Part shown: positions 30,383 to 31,177 of the stretch, in pieces
Position numbering within the stretch: position 1 is the stretch's first letter
Layout: each line of letters starts with the position of its first letter
NCBI GenBank assembly: GCA_964530525.1
Contig: CAZHBH010000022.1
Location: forward strand, 1 to 31,177
Direction of reading: 5' to 3'
DNA from: CAYNQN01 sp964530525
GTDB taxonomy: Bacteria; Actinomycetota; Acidimicrobiia; Acidimicrobiales; Acidimicrobilacustridaceae
DNA length: 31,177 bases
The notes under the pieces: model-generated
Told to the model about the DNA's origin: nothing
Databases searched by the model: none
The model's input: only the letters and a program-made list of their open reading frames with translations
Made by a program: the position numbers and the translations under genes

Positions 30383-30895
30383 TCACAAGCCGATCCCTTG
30401 GTTTCGCTCCTGGGCTTGGAGGAGGTCTAGGCGCTGGATCATCCGGTCGTGGTCGGAGAGAGGTTCAGGGACGTGGGCTTGAGGATCGAGTGCGGCGTCG
30501 AGTTGCTGGCGTAGTTCCTCGAACTGGAAGCTGTCGAGGTCTTGACGGACACCAGAGATCTCGCGGTGAAGTTGATCGGCTATGGGCTTGACAGTCTGAC
30601 CCCAGCGGCGTTCGGCCTCAGTCAGCGTGACGGTGAGAGGGTCGATCGTCTTGCCGATGCGGCGTCGATCTCGTCGTCCGGTCTTGGGTGAACGGAGCTG
30701 CCGTTGGGCTTCGGCAAGTTGTGATCGAGCCCTGGTCAGGTCTCTTGCGGCTTCGCCAGCCGGGGTTCGTTGCCGGCGTCCGATCCCGGAGTGCAGTTGC
30801 TGGAGGTCCCGTTCGAGCGCAACGAGGCGTTGGTAGGACTGCTGTCGCCGCTGGGAGAGCGGGATCGGTTCCGTCTGGTCCGGTGGGTCGGGCTA
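30383..30895 (-). pseudogene. C-terminal coiled-coil part of a MobF/TraA relaxase beyond an in-frame TAG
   Basis: Directly after the TAG at 30893-30895 the same frame stays open for about 170 codons to a TGA at 30383-30385. It begins PDPPDQTEPIPLSQRRQQSY, then QRLVALERDLQQLH, with Glu/Gln/Arg/Leu-rich coiled-coil helices. This is the expected far C-terminus of actinobacterial TraA relaxases. No start codon precedes it except a late ATG. So it is expressed only by readthrough, or is a dead tail. A CAG-to-TAG change would explain it. Confidence 0.75.
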
Positions 30896-31177
30896 CTGGA
30901 ACGCCGTTCGAGGCGGCGCGGGTTCAGGATGGAAACCGATCTCGGCAGGGGTGTCGGTGATCCAGCGTTGATGGTGCTCGACTCCCCAGTCGGTTTGGAG
31001 GTCGCCAGCCGCTTGGGTGAGGTCGTCAGCGGTGGCGTAGATGGTGGCGTGGTCGCGCGCCCGACTGAGGGCTACGTAAGCGAGTTCGCGCCCGCCCCCG
31101 GCGGCAAGCACATGGGTGCGGACTGAACAGCCCTGGGTTCGTTGGAGGCTCCAGACCTTTGAAGCGAGGATGGAGTC
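30893..31177 (-). CDS. MobF/TraA relaxase-helicase, C-terminal part (5' end outside window)
   Basis: The minus-strand frame is open from the window edge. It reads SLQRTQGCSVRTHVLAAGGG and then RELAYVALSRARDHATIYAT. QxxQG and VALSRAR are helicase motifs V-VI of the RecD/UvrD_C_2 domain of TraA-type conjugative relaxases, followed by DLQTDWGVEHHQRWITDTPA, a very typical TraA segment. MobF relaxases nick oriT and unwind the transferred strand. The frame hits TAG at 30893-30895 before the usual C-terminal tail. The helicase core visible here is complete up to motif VI, so a shortened protein might still work. Confidence 0.82.
   Translation of the reverse strand, partial: DSILASKVWSLQRTQGCSVRTHVLAAGGGRELAYVALSRARDHATIYATADDLTQAAGDLQTDWGVEHHQRWITDTPAEIGFHPEPAPPRTAFQ

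Larger units (their letters stand above)
24942..31177. mobile_element. Left end of a probable integrative (conjugative/mobilisable) element
   Basis: It begins at the tRNA-Arg fragment. To its right are a lower-GC segment (25.1-27.1 kb), a PIN toxin-antitoxin pair, defence-like genes and the C-terminus of a MobF/TraA relaxase continuing out of the window. The integrase is not in the window and would be expected near the other end. Boundaries on the right are unknown. Confidence 0.6.

Overview
The window is GC-rich, actinobacterial-type DNA. It has dense genes, GTG starts, ATGA-type overlaps, a sigma-B/F-like promoter, a split LigD polymerase, an aapJQMP operon and an SLH-domain surface protein. 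An Acidimicrobiia-like member of Actinomycetota fits best, but this is inferred from style and gene content only.

Bases 1-14.4 kb look like ordinary chromosome. There is the 3' end of a glutathionyl-hydroquinone reductase gene, a DoxX-like membrane protein, and a four-gene polar amino-acid ABC importer (aapJQMP order). A small helical protein follows, behind a likely stress promoter. A minus-strand run holds a CocE/NonD hydrolase, a class-beta DNA methyltransferase with a C-terminal extension, a DUF1801 protein, a stand-alone LigD-type polymerase and an alpha/beta hydrolase. Next come a secreted SLH protein carrying a perfect 183-bp tandem duplication and a PPOX-family flavoprotein.

Bases 14.5-24.4 kb are an accessory zone of toxin-antitoxin and defence-type genes mixed with wreckage. 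It holds two mntA/hepT loci in which both hepT genes are frameshifted at nearly the same codon, two further hepT remnants, an AbiEi/AbiEii-like pair, an orphan AbiEi antitoxin, a Doc/RHH pair with a palindromic operator, a DUF4209 protein with an RxxxxH motif, an unlisted 54-aa gene, a dead phzF and a Schlafen/AlbA_2 protein.

At 24942-24983 lies the 3' part (anticodon loop to 3' end) of a tRNA-Arg(ACG) gene with no 5' part, the usual footprint of tyrosine-recombinase integration. To its right, in visibly lower-GC DNA, is a probable integrative element. It has a divergent pair (a winged-helix protein and a RecB/AddB-like protein that keeps its four cysteines but has lost nuclease residues), a PIN/antitoxin pair, a 755-aa protein with a D..QVK nuclease-like core, and the C-terminus of a MobF/TraA relaxase-helicase interrupted by an in-frame TAG.

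Many accessory genes begin exactly six bases after a TAnnnT -10-like hexamer with no Shine-Dalgarno, so they are probably leaderless, whereas most chromosomal genes have good ribosome sites. The candidates for something new are the divergent wHTH/degenerate-nuclease pair, the 755-aa protein, and the repeated toxin-only decay of mntA-hepT modules.
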